In this document: piece by piece, positions 44,371 through 52,589 of the stretch
How positions within the stretch are numbered: position 1 is the stretch's first letter
Layout: each line of letters begins with the position of its first letter
Assembly: GCF_900109945.1 (NCBI RefSeq)
Contig: NZ_FOBX01000001.1
Span: forward strand, 992,001 to 1,056,000
From: Bradyrhizobium sp. OK095
GTDB taxonomy: Bacteria > Pseudomonadota > Alphaproteobacteria > Rhizobiales > Xanthobacteraceae
Length of the DNA: 64,000 nucleotides
Direction of reading: 5' to 3'
Translations under genes and position numbers: made by a program
The notes under the pieces: generated by a model
Databases searched by the model: none
Seen by the model: the letters and a program-made list of their open reading frames with translations, nothing else
What the model was told of the DNA's origin: nothing

Positions 44371-44814
44371 ATGCTGAAATCGATCGATCCGATCCTCACG
44401 CCCGATTTGCTCTGGCTGCTGGCCTCCATGGGCCATGGCGACGACCTCGTGTTCGTCGATGCCAATCATCCGGCCACCCGCATCGCGCAGAGCACGACAT
44501 CGCAGCGCCTGATCCAGCTGCCGGGCATGAGCATGGAGACCGCCATCCGCGCCATCATGTCGGTCTACCCGCTCGACGATTTCGATCCCGATCCGGTGCG
44601 CGTGATGGCGCCGGTCGACGATGCCGACCGTGTGCCTGATGTCCAACGCGCGGTGCTGGCGGAAATCGAACGCGCCGCCGGCCGCACTGTTGCTCCCGGA
44701 AAACTCTCGCGGCCGGATTTTTATCGCGCGGCGGCGGCGAGCTTTGGTGTGGTGCAGGTGGGGGACAGCCGGGGCTATGGCTGCTTCCTGATCAGGAAGG
44801 GCGTGATCGGCTAG
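44371..44814 (+). CDS. RbsD/FucU-family sugar mutarotase
   Basis: A 147-residue protein. LTPDLLWLLASMGHGDDLVFVDANHPA is the RbsD/FucU signature with the catalytic His of MGHGD, and YGCFLIRKGV is the C-terminal strand with the conserved Tyr. FucU and RbsD interconvert sugar anomers. No sugar kinase or transporter is adjacent, so the sugar is unknown. It is divergent from the caspase-like gene; the 170-base gap between them should hold both promoters. Confidence 0.88.
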   Translation: MLKSIDPILTPDLLWLLASMGHGDDLVFVDANHPATRIAQSTTSQRLIQLPGMSMETAIRAIMSVYPLDDFDPDPVRVMAPVDDADRVPDVQRAVLAEIERAAGRTVAPGKLSRPDFYRAAAASFGVVQVGDSRGYGCFLIRKGVIG

Positions 44815-44878
44815 GAGACGTCATCGGCTCGGAAGGCCAGCGATGCGAAGCGGCGAAAAGTCTCGCACCCGGATTTGA

Positions 44879-45274
44879 ATGGCCATCTCGCGAGCGACTG
44901 TCTATGGTCTCTCCATGTCGCGCCTTATGTGTCTATCCGTTGCTGTCATCCTGTCGCTGCTGCCCGCTATCGCGTCCGCTGCGTCAATTCAAAAACGCCC
45001 CAAGCAGGCCTGGCATGGCTATGGCTTCCTGCCGGGCTATCGTCAGCCGCTGAGCAACAGCGTTCCGCTCTACAAGCAGAAAGAGGCGATGCGGCGCATG
45101 TCGCCCAGCGACCGCCGCCACTGGTACATCGATCCGGTTCCCCAATATTACGGCTGGGATGGCGAATGGCGCTATTTCGGCCGGCCCGGCTTCGGTGGTG
45201 GCCGCTACAATGGCGGCAGTTTTGGCCCGTGCTGGACGCGGACGCCGATCGGCGCGGTCTGGAATTGCGGCTAA
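44879..45274 (+). CDS. Hypothetical exported Gly/Tyr/Trp-rich protein
   Basis: A 131-residue protein of unknown function; 119 residues if ATG 44915 is used, which begins a shorter signal peptide (MSRLMCLSVAVILSLLPAIASA). The mature part is rich in aromatic residues and Gly: WHGYGFLPGYRQP, HWYIDPVPQYYGWDGEWRYF and a GGGRYNGG run, and it ends with two Cys. Small proteins of this type are frequent in Bradyrhizobium envelopes. Confidence 0.7.
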   Translation: MAISRATVYGLSMSRLMCLSVAVILSLLPAIASAASIQKRPKQAWHGYGFLPGYRQPLSNSVPLYKQKEAMRRMSPSDRRHWYIDPVPQYYGWDGEWRYFGRPGFGGGRYNGGSFGPCWTRTPIGAVWNCG

Positions 45275-45624
45275 GGGAAGCTGCGGACGACTTCGATCAG
45301 GCCGACGATCGCGGCATTGAACGCATCGAGGTCTTCGGCCGGGATCCAGTACTCAAGATGCGAGCGGCCACCGGCCTCCTGCACGTCGTATTTTGCGATG
45401 AAGTCGCGCCTGACCTCAAAGCGCGTCACGAAGCCCGCGCCGCTCGCCGGGACATTCCAGTCGCGTGCGATCTTGACGGCGTAGTCTTCGGTCAGCACCG
45501 GATAGAAGATCGGCTGGTCCGGCAGGCGCGGCGGAAACGTGCGCATGCCGGATTGCTGGATCAGTTCCAGCTCCTGCGGGCCGACGGGACGCCAGAGGGT
45601 GAGAGTCTCTTCGGTGGGGGACAT
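45271..45624 (-). CDS. Hypothetical protein (family often labelled ADP-ribosylation/crystallin J1)
   Basis: A 117-residue soluble protein. LWRPVGPQELELIQQSGMRTFPPRLPDQPIFYPVL and DWNVPASGAGFVTRFEV resemble a short alphaproteobacterial family that databases label ADP-ribosylation/crystallin J1; I recall the label but see no ADP-ribosylation catalytic motif. It overlaps the stop of the convergent upstream gene by four bases. Real gene, unknown function. Confidence 0.65.
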   Translation of the reverse strand: MSPTEETLTLWRPVGPQELELIQQSGMRTFPPRLPDQPIFYPVLTEDYAVKIARDWNVPASGAGFVTRFEVRRDFIAKYDVQEAGGRSHLEYWIPAEDLDAFNAAIVGLIEVVRSFP

Positions 45625-45650
45625 GGTTGTGACGATCGGGCTTATGGGAT

Positions 45651-45728
45651 GTCATTGCGAGCGTAGCGAAGCAATCCAGATTTTTGCTGCGGAGGGATTC
45701 TGGATTGCTTCGCTGCGCTCGCAATGAC
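45651..45728. repeat. Large inverted repeat, 30-bp arms
   Basis: GTCATTGCGAGCGTAGCGAA at 45651 onward and its nearly perfect complement ending at 45728 enclose an 18-base loop. The arms differ at about two positions. I recall this GTCATTGCGAGCG palindrome as a dispersed intergenic repeat in Bradyrhizobium and relatives. It lies between two minus-strand genes. Confidence 0.85.
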
Positions 45729-45749
45729 GATGGAGAGAGTCTGCGCGCC

Positions 45750-47096
45750 TTACGAGAAGAACGCGATCTTCTCGGCCTGGGTCATGCGGCGGATGGGCGC
45801 CATGGGATCGTTGGCAGCCGCGCGGGGCTTTTGCAGGATGCCGCTGGCGAGGATGGTGGCGCCGAGCGAGGGCTCGGACAAGGGCGAGGGCATCGGCAGC
45901 GTCGCGGTCGGCGCCGCGCCGAATATTGCCGTGGCGGCGATGGCCTGCGGCGGCTGCTCCATCACTTCGGCGGCAGCTTCCGCAATCGCGTTGGTAAGAC
46001 GCGCCAGCGACTCCATCGCGATCGGCGCTTCCTCGGCAGGCTCTTCCATGATCGGTGCGGCGGGCGCCGGTGCGATCGGTTCCGGAAGCTCGGCGGCAAT
46101 CGGCGCTGCGACCTCCATCGGCTCCGGAACAGCCACTTCCATCTCGACCGGCTCGATGATCGCGTCGAACTCCGGATCGGGCGCGGCCATCTCCAGCGCG
46201 ATGGCGTCGAGGATGGCTTCGTCCTCGGCTTCCGCGGCGGCGTCGAGCGAGACCTCGTCGGTGACCTCCGCGAAGGCGGCGGGCTCGACGATCGGCTCTT
46301 GCGCGACGTTTTCGAGCACGGTGTGGTCTTCGGCGGCGACCTCCGGCGCGACGGCAGCGTCCATTGCCGCCTCGGCAATTGCCAACGCCTCGGTCGTGCT
46401 GGACGCTTCAATTGCTGCTTCGGGCTCGATAGCCTCCGCGATGTCTTGCGGCGCCTCCGTAAAAGCCACGGGTGCTTCGCTGACCATCGCCGCAGGCTCC
46501 GCCACGGATGGCGGTGCTTCCTGTACCGGCGCCGGACTCACTGCCGCTTGCGGCGCTGTGTCGCCGTCGAGCTGCCCGATCCGATCCCTGAGCAGATCGA
46601 ATGCGGCCTTGAGCTCGGCGCGGGGGTCGATGGTCGAAATCTGTCCGCAAGCCGCCTCGATGGAGGAGAGCTGCGAATCAATGAGGTCGCAGATTCGCCC
46701 GTCGGCGCCGATCTCGCGCCAGCGCCAGGAGATTTCCTTGATGATGCGCACGCCGCGCGGGATCGCTGCGAGGCTCGCCTCGATCTCCGCGGGATCGCAG
46801 GCCGCGATCGCGATCGTCTCGGCCTCGCGAATCGCGCGGCGGATCTCGACCAGCGCCTCGGGCAGGCGGTCCTCGACGACGGGTTGCCGCTGTGCCGCAA
46901 GGGTTTCTTCGATTTTCGCGACCGCGTCGAGCACCATGCTGGTGTCGGCATTGCGGTTGCGCCTGGCATATTCGCCGAGGAACCAGCGGCCGCGCGCGGT
47001 CTCCATGAAGGCTTCGCTGATCGCGTCGTAATCCTGCTCGTTCGGCTCGGCCGCGCGGGCAGACATAGGCGAGAGGGCGAATGCTTCGTTGGCCAT
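45750..47096 (-). CDS. Hypothetical acidic Ala/Glu/Pro-rich protein
   Basis: A 448-residue protein not recognised beyond being conserved in the Bradyrhizobium group. I use ATG 47096 (MANEAFALSP); the frame runs 16 codons further with unusual composition. The first 190 residues are ordered and helical (ISEAFMETARGRWFLGEYARRN, then a LDAVAKIEETL helix and a WRWREIGADGRICDLIDSQ segment). The region 200-430 is low-complexity, rich in Ala, Glu, Pro and Ile, likely disordered. The ordered N-terminal part is faintly like CheZ-type or flagellar helical proteins, but this is weak. The MFS gene is divergent from it. Confidence 0.7.
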   Translation of the reverse strand: MANEAFALSPMSARAAEPNEQDYDAISEAFMETARGRWFLGEYARRNRNADTSMVLDAVAKIEETLAAQRQPVVEDRLPEALVEIRRAIREAETIAIAACDPAEIEASLAAIPRGVRIIKEISWRWREIGADGRICDLIDSQLSSIEAACGQISTIDPRAELKAAFDLLRDRIGQLDGDTAPQAAVSPAPVQEAPPSVAEPAAMVSEAPVAFTEAPQDIAEAIEPEAAIEASSTTEALAIAEAAMDAAVAPEVAAEDHTVLENVAQEPIVEPAAFAEVTDEVSLDAAAEAEDEAILDAIALEMAAPDPEFDAIIEPVEMEVAVPEPMEVAAPIAAELPEPIAPAPAAPIMEEPAEEAPIAMESLARLTNAIAEAAAEVMEQPPQAIAATAIFGAAPTATLPMPSPLSEPSLGATILASGILQKPRAAANDPMAPIRRMTQAEKIAFFS

Positions 47097-47171
47097 GTCA
47101 ATCTCGTCGCGCAAATCAGTGCGCGTTACTGTAACGATCACCACGATATCGACCGAATCGCAATTGGTTTG

Positions 47172-48368
47172 ATGCCGCCCGAATCACAAATCCCCATCGC
47201 AGCAACCGTCAAGCGGCGATTCGCCGTGAGTCTCGCGCTGTTCTATTCGGCTGTCTTTGCTGTTTCGGGCACGCATCTGCCGTTCTTTCCGGTCTGGCTG
47301 AAGGCGATCGGCATCGACCCAAGCTGGATCGGTCTGATCAACGCGCTGCCGGCGATCACGCGCTTCACCACGCTGCCGCAGATCACTGCCATTGCCGAAA
47401 AGCGACACGCCATTCGCACCGCAATGATGGTGTCGGTGCTGGCGACCGCGATCGGCTTTACGGCGGTCGGCTTGCAGCAGCAGCCGCTGGCGCTGTTCCT
47501 GATCTACGCGATCACCTGCATGATGTGGACCCCGACCACCCCGCTGACGGACGCCTATGCGCTCCGCGGCGTCGCGCGCTACGGGCTCGACTACGGGCCT
47601 TTGAGGCTGTGGGGTTCGGCGGCGTTTGCGGCCGGCTCGCTCGCCTGCGGCTTTCTCGTCGACCACATCGCGGCGCGCGATCTGATCTGGGTGATCGTCG
47701 CATGGGCCGTCGTTGCGGTCGCGGCCAGCCTTCTGCTTCAGCCGCTCGACGATGTCAGGCGCAAGACCGCTGAAGCGCATCCAGGCAAAGCGTTGCTGCG
47801 CGACGGCGGCTTCTGGGCCGTGATCGTCTCGGCCGCGCTGATCCAGGGCAGCCACGTCGCGTACTACACGTTCTCCGCCATCAACTGGCAGCTCCACGGT
47901 CTCGGGGGCTTAACCATCGCGGGGCTGTGGACGCTGGGCGTGATCGCCGAGATCGTCGTGTTCGCGCTGTCACCGCGCTTCTCGCTGCATCCGTCCACGA
48001 TGATCGCGATCGGGGGCTTGAGCGCCGTGGCGCGCTGGATCGTCACCGCCAACGAGCCGCCGCTCGCGCTGCTCGCAATCGCACAGCTTGGTCACGGCCT
48101 GACCTTCGGCATGACCATCGTCGGCACGATGACTTTGCTGGTGCAGCGTGTGCCCTCGCATCAGATCGCACGTGGGCAGGGCTACTATGCCGCATGCAGC
48201 GGATTATTGGGCGCGACGACCTCGATCGCGTCAGGCGCGATCTACGCCCGCATCGGCGACAATCTCTATTACGTCATGGCTGCGATGGCCGCTGCCGGCG
48301 CGCTCGTCATCTGGTCGGCGCGGGATCGGCTGAGCGCTCATCCCCAGAGCGAGGCATCAGGCGGATAG
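47172..48368 (+). CDS. MFS permease (MFS_1-like, phenylpropionate-permease branch)
   Basis: A 398-residue membrane protein with twelve predicted helices. FYSAVFAVSGTHLPFFPVWLKAIG at the first helix and LPAITRFTTLPQITAIAEKR, then YGPLRLWGSAAFAAGS match the PPP/HcaT-like branch of the major facilitator superfamily. Transported substrate is not clear. I use ATG 47172; the frame continues 500 codons upstream only as a shadow of the opposite-strand acidic-protein gene. Its 3' end overlaps the convergent dipeptide-epimerase gene by 31 bases. Confidence 0.88.
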   Translation: MPPESQIPIAATVKRRFAVSLALFYSAVFAVSGTHLPFFPVWLKAIGIDPSWIGLINALPAITRFTTLPQITAIAEKRHAIRTAMMVSVLATAIGFTAVGLQQQPLALFLIYAITCMMWTPTTPLTDAYALRGVARYGLDYGPLRLWGSAAFAAGSLACGFLVDHIAARDLIWVIVAWAVVAVAASLLLQPLDDVRRKTAEAHPGKALLRDGGFWAVIVSAALIQGSHVAYYTFSAINWQLHGLGGLTIAGLWTLGVIAEIVVFALSPRFSLHPSTMIAIGGLSAVARWIVTANEPPLALLAIAQLGHGLTFGMTIVGTMTLLVQRVPSHQIARGQGYYAACSGLLGATTSIASGAIYARIGDNLYYVMAAMAAAGALVIWSARDRLSAHPQSEASGG

Positions 48369-49333
48369 ACCAGGCTGTCGTCGTAACGCAGGGCGTGATC
48401 GCGGTCGCGCGCCAGCAGCAGGGGACCGTCGAGATCGACGAAGCGCGCCTGCGGCGTCACCAGCATGGCGGGGGCCATCGACAATGAGGTTGCGACCATG
48501 CAGCCGATCATGATTTCGAAGCCGAGCGCCTGCGCGGCATCCGCCATGGCGAGGGCCTCGGTGAGGCCGCCGGTCTTGTCGAGCTTGATGTTCACGGCGT
48601 CGTAGCGCTCGCGGAGCGGCGCGAGCGAGTTGCGGTCATGAACGCTCTCGTCGGCGCAGACCGCGAGCGGCCGCTTGATTCGCGCCAGCGCCTCGTCCTT
48701 CCCGGCCGGCAGCGGCTGCTCCACCAGGGTAACGCCGACGGCATCGCAGGCGGCAAGATTCTGCTCCAGATTGGCCTCGGTCCAGGACTCGTTGGCATCG
48801 ACGATCAGCTCGGATTCGGGGGCCGCCTTGCGCACGGCCGCGATTCGCTCGGGATCGCCGTCGCCGCCGAGCTTGATCTTGAGCAGCGGCCGGTGCGCCG
48901 CCTTGGCTGTGGCGGCCGCCATGGCCTCGGGGGTGCCCAGCGAGATCGTGTAGGCCGTGGTGCGCTCACCCGGGATCGGGCGGGCCAGCAGGTTCCAGGC
49001 TCGCAGGCCCGCCGCCTTGGCCTCGAGGTCGATCAGGGCGCAATCCAGCGCGTTACGGGCCGCACCGGGCGGCATGGCGGCTTGCAGGGCCTCTCGCGAG
49101 AGGCCGCCCGCCACGGCCGCCTGCATGGCCTGGATGGCCGCAAGGGTCGCCTCGGGCGTCTCGCCATAGCGCGGATAGGGCACGCATTCGCCGCGGCCGG
49201 TCAGGCCGCTCCGGCTGATTTCGGCCACAACGGTCACAGCCTCGGTCTTGGCGCCCCGGCTGATGGTGAAACTGCCAGCGATGGGAAAGCGCTCGATTCG
49301 CGCGGCCAGGGCCGGAACTTTGCTGGAAGTCAT
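48338..49333 (-). CDS. Dipeptide epimerase (L-Ala-D/L-Glu epimerase type, enolase superfamily)
   Basis: A 331-residue muconate-lactonizing-enzyme-type protein. The acid-base Lys pair is in LLKIKLGG, metal ligands are Asp in LIVDANESW, Glu in LVEQPLP and Asp in CADESVHD, and the opposite Lys is in NIKLDKTGG. This arrangement (KxK, D/E/D, K) defines dipeptide epimerases such as YcjG, which epimerise L-Ala-D-Glu from murein recycling. The convergent MFS transporter overlapping its 3' end could be functionally linked, but not clearly. Confidence 0.88.
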   Translation of the reverse strand: MTSSKVPALAARIERFPIAGSFTISRGAKTEAVTVVAEISRSGLTGRGECVPYPRYGETPEATLAAIQAMQAAVAGGLSREALQAAMPPGAARNALDCALIDLEAKAAGLRAWNLLARPIPGERTTAYTISLGTPEAMAAATAKAAHRPLLKIKLGGDGDPERIAAVRKAAPESELIVDANESWTEANLEQNLAACDAVGVTLVEQPLPAGKDEALARIKRPLAVCADESVHDRNSLAPLRERYDAVNIKLDKTGGLTEALAMADAAQALGFEIMIGCMVATSLSMAPAMLVTPQARFVDLDGPLLLARDRDHALRYDDSLVYPPDASLWG

Positions 49334-49476
49334 TTTGAACTCTGGCGAAATCTGAACCTGCTAGTTACCTCTAGCAACTAACATTAACCAGTTGGGGATA
49401 GCTTCTCCGGGTAAGGGCGCGTGCGCAACCATCTGATTTCATCCGTTTCTGGCGCCCCGGCACGGGAGCGGACATC

Positions 49477-50610
49477 TTGAGCGGCGATCCGAAGCTGGAG
49501 CGGATAACCAAGGGCAATGCGCTGGCACTCTGCGCCACCGGAACCTGGACCGCGAGTTTCGCGCCGGTCCTTGAGCGGATGGTGGCGGATGCCGAGAAAC
49601 TGGCCGGCAGCCCCCAAAGCATCTTCATCGACGTCTCCGAGGTCGCCAAGCTCGACACTTTTGGCGCTTGGCTGATCGAGCGGCTGCGCCGCAGCCTGAC
49701 GCAGGGAGCGGTCGAGGCGCAGATCGCGGGCCTCTCGGCGAACTATTCGAGCCTCGTGGACGAGGTGCGGCGGGTTAGGGCAAACCCCGTGACCGACTCG
49801 GGCACGATCACCATCACCGGCATGCTGGAGCAAATCGGGCGCACTGTTGCCGGCGTGGCCGGTACGGTGGCTGGCCTCGTCGACATGCTCGGCGCGGTGC
49901 TCGCGGCAGGCTTTCGCACTCTGATCCACCCCCGCTCGTTCCGCCTGACCTCGACCGTGCATCACATGGAGCAGGTCTGCTGGCGCGCTGTGCCGATCGT
50001 GGTGCTGATCACCTTCCTGATCGGCTGCATCATCGCGCAACAAGGGATTTTCCATTTCCGCCGCTTCGGCGCCGACATCTTCGTCGTCGACATGCTCGGC
50101 GTGCTGGTGCTGCGCGAGATCGGGGTGCTGCTGGTCGCGATCATGGTCGCGGGCCGCTCGGGCAGCGCTTACACCGCCGAGCTCGGCTCGATGAAGATGC
50201 GGGAAGAAATCGACGCGCTGCGCACCATGGGTTTTGATCCGATCGAGGTGCTGGTGCTGCCGCGCATGTTGGCTTTGGTGCTCGCGCTGCCGATCCTCGC
50301 CTTCCTCGGTGCGATGGCTGCGCTCTATGGCGGCGGTCTCGTCGCCTGGCTCTACGGCGGCGTCGATCCCGAAGCCTTCCTGCTGCGTCTGCGCGACGCC
50401 ATCTCGATCGACCATTTCATCGTCGGCATCGTCAAAGCACCTGTGATGGCCGCGGTGATCGGCATCGTCGCCTGCGTCGAGGGCCTCGCCGTGCAGGGCA
50501 GCGCGGAATCGCTCGGCCAGCACACCACCGCGTCGGTGGTGAAGGGCATCTTCTTCGTCATCGTCATGGACGGCGTGTTCGCCATCTTCTTCGCCTCGAT
50601 CGGGATGTGA
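49477..50610 (+). CDS. mlaE: Mla-type ABC transporter permease with N-terminal STAS domain
   Basis: A 377-residue protein starting at TTG 49477, with GGGAG about ten bases before it. Residues 1-100 form a STAS-like domain (LALCATGTWTASF, SIFIDVSEVAKLDTFGAWLIERL); the rest is the MlaE permease with five to six helices and the typical AGRSGSAYTAELGSMKMREEIDALRTMG segment. It forms the inner-membrane core that moves phospholipids between membranes. STAS-permease fusions are usual in alphaproteobacteria, where no separate MlaB exists. It starts a three-gene operon. Confidence 0.92.
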   Translation: MSGDPKLERITKGNALALCATGTWTASFAPVLERMVADAEKLAGSPQSIFIDVSEVAKLDTFGAWLIERLRRSLTQGAVEAQIAGLSANYSSLVDEVRRVRANPVTDSGTITITGMLEQIGRTVAGVAGTVAGLVDMLGAVLAAGFRTLIHPRSFRLTSTVHHMEQVCWRAVPIVVLITFLIGCIIAQQGIFHFRRFGADIFVVDMLGVLVLREIGVLLVAIMVAGRSGSAYTAELGSMKMREEIDALRTMGFDPIEVLVLPRMLALVLALPILAFLGAMAALYGGGLVAWLYGGVDPEAFLLRLRDAISIDHFIVGIVKAPVMAAVIGIVACVEGLAVQGSAESLGQHTTASVVKGIFFVIVMDGVFAIFFASIGM

Positions 50611-50612
50611 CG

Positions 50613-51395
50613 ATGGCAAGAGAAGCTCAAAGCGAGATTCAAGATCCCATCATCCGCGTCCGCGACATCACCGTGCAGTTCGGCGCAACGCGTGTGCTCG
50701 ACGGCCTCGACCTCGACGTCAAGCGCGGCGAGATTTTGGGATTTGTCGGCCCGTCGGGCGCCGGCAAATCGGTGCTGACGCGCACCATCATCGGCCTCGT
50801 GCCGAAGGTCGCGGGCTCCATCGAGGTGTTCGGGGTTGATCTGGATGCCTCCAACACCTTGCAGCGCCGCAAGGTGGAGCGGCGCTGGGGCGTGCTGTTC
50901 CAGCAGGGCGCGCTGTTCTCCTCGTTGACCGTGCGGCAGAACATCCAGTTTCCGATGCGCGAATATCTCAGGGTTTCGCAACGGCTGATGGACGAGATCA
51001 CCATTGCCAAGCTGACTATGGTGGGCCTCAAGCCCGAAGTGGCCGATCGGTTTCCCTCGGAGCTGTCCGGCGGCATGATCAAGCGCGTCGCGCTGGCCCG
51101 TGCGCTGTCGCTCGATCCCGACCTCGTGTTCCTCGACGAGCCGACCTCAGGCCTCGATCCGATCGGTGCCGGCGATTTCGACGAGCTGGTCCGGACCCTC
51201 CAGCGCACTTTGGGGCTGACCGTTTTCATGGTAACGCACGACCTCGACAGCCTTTACACAGCATGTGACCGCATCGCCGTTTTAGGGAACGGTAAGATCA
51301 TTGCGGCAGGCTCGATCGCCGACATGCAGGCTTCGCAGCATCCCTGGCTGCGGCAATATTTCCATGGCAAGCGCGCCCGCGCGGTGATGGGCTGA
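50613..51395 (+). CDS. mlaF: Mla-type ABC transporter ATP-binding protein
   Basis: A 260-residue ATPase with Walker A GPSGAGKS, Q-loop LFQQGALFSSL, signature LSGGMIKR and Walker B LVFLDEPTSGLDPIGA. The Met-Ile-Lys-Arg signature and FQQGALF are typical of MlaF. The start could also be GTG 50607, inside the preceding stop region; ATG 50613 lies two bases after it. It powers the lipid transport of the MlaE permease. Confidence 0.93.
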   Translation: MAREAQSEIQDPIIRVRDITVQFGATRVLDGLDLDVKRGEILGFVGPSGAGKSVLTRTIIGLVPKVAGSIEVFGVDLDASNTLQRRKVERRWGVLFQQGALFSSLTVRQNIQFPMREYLRVSQRLMDEITIAKLTMVGLKPEVADRFPSELSGGMIKRVALARALSLDPDLVFLDEPTSGLDPIGAGDFDELVRTLQRTLGLTVFMVTHDLDSLYTACDRIAVLGNGKIIAAGSIADMQASQHPWLRQYFHGKRARAVMG

Positions 51396-51411
51396 GGTGC
51401 CGGAGTAGCTG

Positions 51412-52296
51412 ATGGAAACGCGCGCCAATTACGTATTGATCGGGTCGTTCACGCTGGCGGTGATCGCTGCGGCGATCGGCTTCGTGCTGTGGTTCCAGTC
51501 GCTGCACTCCACCAAGCAGCGCAGCCCGCTGCGCGTGGTGTTCGAGGGTCCCGCCGCGGGCCTGCGCAATGGCGGCAGCGTCAATTTCAACGGTATCCGG
51601 GTGGGTGAGGTGGTCTCGGTGAAGCTCGACAACCCGCGTCGGGTTGTCGCACTCGCCATGATCGAGAACAACGCCCCGATCCGCAAGGACACCCTGGTCG
51701 GCCTCGAATTCCAGGGCCTGACCGGCGTCGCCGCGATCTCGCTCAAGGGCGGTGAGGAGGCCGCACCTCCGCCGCCGCTCGACGAGGACGGCATCCCGAC
51801 GCTGCTGGCCGATCCGAACAAGCTCCAGGACGTCACTGAAGCCATCCGCGGCACGCTCCAGAACATCAACAAGATCGTCGCCGACAATCAGGAATCGGTG
51901 AAGAACTCGCTGAAGAACCTCGAGACCTTCACCAACTCGCTCGCGCGCAACTCCGAGAAAATCGACAACGTGATGGCCAAGGTCGACGGCGTGATGCTCA
52001 AGGCCGACAGCCTCATGCTCGGCCTCAACACGCTCGCGGGCGGCAAGGACGGCGGTGAGTTGTTCCTGGCGGTGAAGTCGATCCGCGAACTCGCCGACGA
52101 TTTTGACAAGCGCTCCGGCGCGTTGATGACCGACGGCCGCCGTACGCTCGGCGACATCAGCCGCGCCGTGAACAATTTTGACCGCAACCCGACCCGCGTG
52201 TTGTTCGGCGCCAGCAACAGCGCACCGGCCGCCGCTCCGCCGCCGGCGGCCGAGCCGCCGAAGCCCGCCGCGACGCCCGAACGCAGGCGGCAGTAA
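51412..52296 (+). CDS. mlaD: MlaD-family (MCE domain) periplasmic lipid-binding protein
   Basis: A 294-residue protein with an N-terminal membrane anchor (YVLIGSFTLAVIAAAIGFVLWF), one MCE domain (about 38-120: FEGPAAGLRNGGSVNFNGIRVGEV, then FQGLTGVAAISLKGG), and a long helical region (120-260) with leucine- and asparagine-rich coiled-coil character that forms the oligomeric lipid channel in homologues. The C-terminus is Pro/Ala-rich. It completes the mlaE-mlaF-mlaD operon. No mlaC or outer-membrane lipoprotein gene follows. Confidence 0.9.
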   Translation: METRANYVLIGSFTLAVIAAAIGFVLWFQSLHSTKQRSPLRVVFEGPAAGLRNGGSVNFNGIRVGEVVSVKLDNPRRVVALAMIENNAPIRKDTLVGLEFQGLTGVAAISLKGGEEAAPPPPLDEDGIPTLLADPNKLQDVTEAIRGTLQNINKIVADNQESVKNSLKNLETFTNSLARNSEKIDNVMAKVDGVMLKADSLMLGLNTLAGGKDGGELFLAVKSIRELADDFDKRSGALMTDGRRTLGDISRAVNNFDRNPTRVLFGASNSAPAAAPPPAAEPPKPAATPERRRQ

Positions 52297-52338
52297 GCGT
52301 GTAGTCGACGGATCTCTCCTCGTTATCGCAGCGTCCGG

Positions 52339-52482
52339 TCTCGTGTCCCGGACGCGCTGCAGCGTGTAACGCTGCTGCGCAGAGCCGGGACCCAGAACGC
52401 AGCACGGTAAAATGCAGCGCGATGGGCCCCGGCTCTGCAGCGCACCGCCGAAGAGGCGCTGCGCAGCGTCCGGGGCACGAGA
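52339..52482. repeat. Nested inverted-repeat element, about 144 bp
   Basis: Outer arms TCTCGTGTCCCGGACGCGCT (from 52339) and its imperfect complement ending near 52482 enclose an inner pair: about 52375-52394 with GCAGAGCCGGGACCCA, and about 52423-52443 with TGGGCCCCGGCTCTGC. A transcript would fold into a two-tier hairpin. I recall close relatives of this element between Bradyrhizobium genes. It fills most of the 293-base gap after mlaD. Confidence 0.75.
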
Positions 52483-52540
52483 GTGCCGGGTGACGCGCAA
52501 GCTTTCTCAACGGCATCCTCGCAAGGACGAGCTCAAACAA

Positions 52541-52568
52541 AAACGGAGGCCGCGAGGCCTCCGTTTTC
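52541..52568. terminator. Bidirectional terminator between mlaD and the growth-pole-ring gene
   Basis: AAACGGAGGC, CGCGAG, GCCTCCGTTTT: a ten-base GC-rich stem with A residues before and T residues after it, between convergent genes. Confidence 0.88.
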
Positions 52569-52589
52569 TCATTCGTTATTTGTTGTCGC

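Noticed and set aside
45271..45624. ADP-ribosyl hydrolase activity
   Set aside because: The family label is remembered, but the protein lacks the length and the metal-binding motifs of ADP-ribosylglycohydrolases.
45750..47096. CheZ-type phosphatase
   Set aside because: Only helical composition suggests it; no CheZ catalytic motif or chemotaxis neighbour is seen.
45684..48368. 894-codon frame including the MFS permease
   Set aside because: The first 496 codons are the reverse-strand shadow of the acidic Ala/Glu-rich protein gene, with biased Arg/Gly composition.
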